A stretch of DNA of 64,000 bases, from the NCBI GenBank assembly GCA_025355645.1, contig JANXZG010000027.1:36957-100956 (forward strand), given 5' to 3'. Positions 62,703-64,000 of this stretch are shown here, piece by piece. Numbering within the stretch: position 1 is the first letter of the stretch; each line of letters starts with the position of its first letter. Made by a program: the position numbers and the translations under genes. The notes below the pieces were generated by a model, which was not told the DNA's origin, did no database searches, and was given only the letters and a program-made list of their open reading frames with translations. This DNA is from Gammaproteobacteria bacterium. GTDB lineage: Bacteria; Pseudomonadota; Gammaproteobacteria; Steroidobacterales; Steroidobacteraceae.

Positions 62703-64000
62703 ATGCGAACCCCTGCGCACGTTGTGGCCGCGTATTTATCCAGCCTAATGGCCCTCCTGGCAGGCGGGTGCGCGACCTACTCGTCGCTGCCGCTCGACGT
62801 CGATGCGCAACCGAGGGCCAGCCTCGAATTGCTGGTGCATCGGGACCCCTTGCCAGCGCAATTCGGTATGGACGACGTCGCCGTGCTTGCGCTGCAGAAT
62901 AATCCGGACCTGCTCGCAGCCCGCGCTCAACACGGCATCGCCGCGGCGCAACTGCGTGAAGCCGGTATTCTGCCCAACCCCACGGTTGCGGGCACCTTCT
63001 CGCACATCATCAGCGGTCCTGGAACCACGAATCCCATCACCGCCTCTTTAAGCATGGACATGCGCTCGTTGCTTCTTCTTCCGACGCGCCGGGCCGCCGC
63101 CAAGCAGGCTCTGCGGCAGACGGATGCAAGCGTGCTGTGGGAGGAGTGGCAGGTCATCGCCAAGGCCCGAATCTTGGTGATCGACCTGGTTTCGGGGGAG
63201 CAACAGCTACAGGCCGTGGCGCAGGCGGAGCACATGGTTGGTGAGCGCGCCGCGAACGGCCGTGAGGCACTCGCTACTGGAGACGGAGCGATTGGTACCC
63301 TGCTGCCCGATCTCAGCGCCGAGGCCGACTTGCGCCGGCAGCTCGATGACTTTACGCACCAGCAGGCGCAGCGGCGCGCCGATCTGAACAAGCTGCTTGG
63401 CCTTGTGCCGGCAGCGGTTATCCCGCTGCAGGAGTCTATAGTACTCCCGCCGCTAGAGCCTGATGCTGTAGCTGAAGCACTGCGAACCATTGTGAGCCGG
63501 CGGCCGGATTTACTGGCCCTGCAATACGGGTATCAATCGCAAGAGGAACAAGTGCGTGGCGCCATCCGCGCCCAATTCCCGGTTCTCAGCTTAGGAGTGG
63601 GCGGCGAACGCGACAACACCGACGTGCGCAGCGCTGGACCCCAGATTTCTTTTGAGCTGCCGATCTTTGACCGCAATCAGGGAAAGATTGCCACCGAACG
63701 GGCAACCCGCCTGCAACTCCATGAGGAATTCACGGCGCGCCTGATCGATGCGCAGCAGGAGGTCCTTGCGCTGCTCGCGGAGCAGGCATTGCTACGTAAC
63801 CAGCTCGACGCTAAACGTCCCCAGCTTTCCGTTCTGACAAACGCCGCGGAACAGGCAGAGGCTGCCTATCGGGCAGGGGATCTCGATGAACGCAGTTTCG
63901 TCGACATATTGGTCGCGCGCAGCGCCAAGCAACAGGAAGTATTCACGATGGAACAGAATCTCCTTGATCAGCAGGTGGCAATTGCCACGTTACTCGGCGC
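62703..64000 (+). CDS. TolC-family (CzcC/CusC-like) outer-membrane efflux lipoprotein, partial
   Basis: The frame is open from ATG 62703 to the window end (432 codons), so it is missing from the ORF track. It starts with a lipoprotein signal, SLMALLAGGCATYSS, with the lipidated cysteine near residue 24. The body has the two TolC repeats: NNPDLLAARAQHGIAAAQLREAGILPNP and RRPDLLALQYGYQSQEEQ, and QISFELPIFDRNQGKIATERA is a classic outer-membrane factor motif. It would form the exit channel of an RND (CBA) efflux system; the membrane fusion and pump genes probably follow beyond the window. It is divergent from a metal-type two-component system. Confidence 0.9.
   Translation, partial: MRTPAHVVAAYLSSLMALLAGGCATYSSLPLDVDAQPRASLELLVHRDPLPAQFGMDDVAVLALQNNPDLLAARAQHGIAAAQLREAGILPNPTVAGTFSHIISGPGTTNPITASLSMDMRSLLLLPTRRAAAKQALRQTDASVLWEEWQVIAKARILVIDLVSGEQQLQAVAQAEHMVGERAANGREALATGDGAIGTLLPDLSAEADLRRQLDDFTHQQAQRRADLNKLLGLVPAAVIPLQESIVLPPLEPDAVAEALRTIVSRRPDLLALQYGYQSQEEQVRGAIRAQFPVLSLGVGGERDNTDVRSAGPQISFELPIFDRNQGKIATERATRLQLHEEFTARLIDAQQEVLALLAEQALLRNQLDAKRPQLSVLTNAAEQAEAAYRAGDLDERSFVDILVARSAKQQEVFTMEQNLLDQQVAIATLLG

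Noticed and set aside
1-64000. CRISPR array, insertion sequence, prophage or integrase
   Set aside because: No regularly spaced repeats, transposase, integrase or phage structural motifs were found among the frames read; a profile search could still find remnants.

Overview
The window is about 64 kb of a moderately GC-rich, Gram-negative, aerobic chromosome. TonB-dependent receptors, Tat/Sec-exported hydrolases, PQQ quinoproteins, a cytochrome bd operon with CydX and a CydP-like subunit, a TolC-family efflux lipoprotein and a PEP-CTERM-like protein point to a soil or water proteobacterium. The gene mix (CocE paralogues, TPR-sulfotransferase beside a TonB receptor, DedA-rhodanese fusions) best fits Gammaproteobacteria of the Steroidobacter/Nevskia kind, but this is inference from gene content. 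No rRNA, tRNA, CRISPR, transposase or phage gene was recognised.

Region 1 (1-14.4 kb) looks like a catabolic island. It holds three CocE/NonD-type serine hydrolases (one cut by the window edge and frameshifted), a PQQ alcohol dehydrogenase with a C-terminal heme domain (frameshifted), a PhyH dioxygenase, a TonB receptor and a TPR-sulfotransferase. These are followed by a decayed diheme cytochrome c4 gene and a remnant of a second TPR-sulfotransferase. A plausible reading is outer-membrane uptake of an ester- or amide-containing compound, hydrolysis outside the cytoplasm, and oxidation of the released alcohol.

Region 2 (14.4-30 kb) is a loose set of single genes: M1 aminopeptidase, a frameshifted DUF606 transporter, a secreted cysteine-rich unknown protein, DedA-rhodanese, DUF1993, SGNH hydrolase, a TauD-like oxygenase, an amino-acid-type binding protein, a DAO-family oxidoreductase, a ParB-like protein, a broken DUF202 gene, OsmC, two small secreted proteins and a metallo-beta-lactamase-fold pseudogene with three frameshifts. 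All broken reading frames of the window lie in regions 1 and 2.

Region 3 (30-42.4 kb) is a redox and metal region with intact genes. It holds a DsbA-like thioredoxin; a 668-residue ferritin-like/ferredoxin/double-CDGSH protein; a 53-residue protein; a DedA-rhodanese-thioesterase fusion; a CPBP protease; a NiCoT nickel/cobalt permease divergent from a TonB receptor; and cydP-cydA-cydB-cydX.

Region 4 (42.5-64 kb) holds a sorbosone-dehydrogenase/cytochrome/NHL-type fusion, M24 peptidase, GNAT, a DipZ-MsrA thiol repair operon, APS reductase, pirin plus FMN reductase, amidase, DUF4197, TAXI-type binding protein, DUF2306, a TrmO-like methyltransferase, a PEP-CTERM-like protein, and a beta-propeller/CehA-type metallohydrolase. 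It ends in a two-component system divergent from a TolC-family gene, probably the start of a heavy-metal RND efflux operon.

All starts, domains and residue positions were read by eye from the sequence and ORF track; no database search was run.
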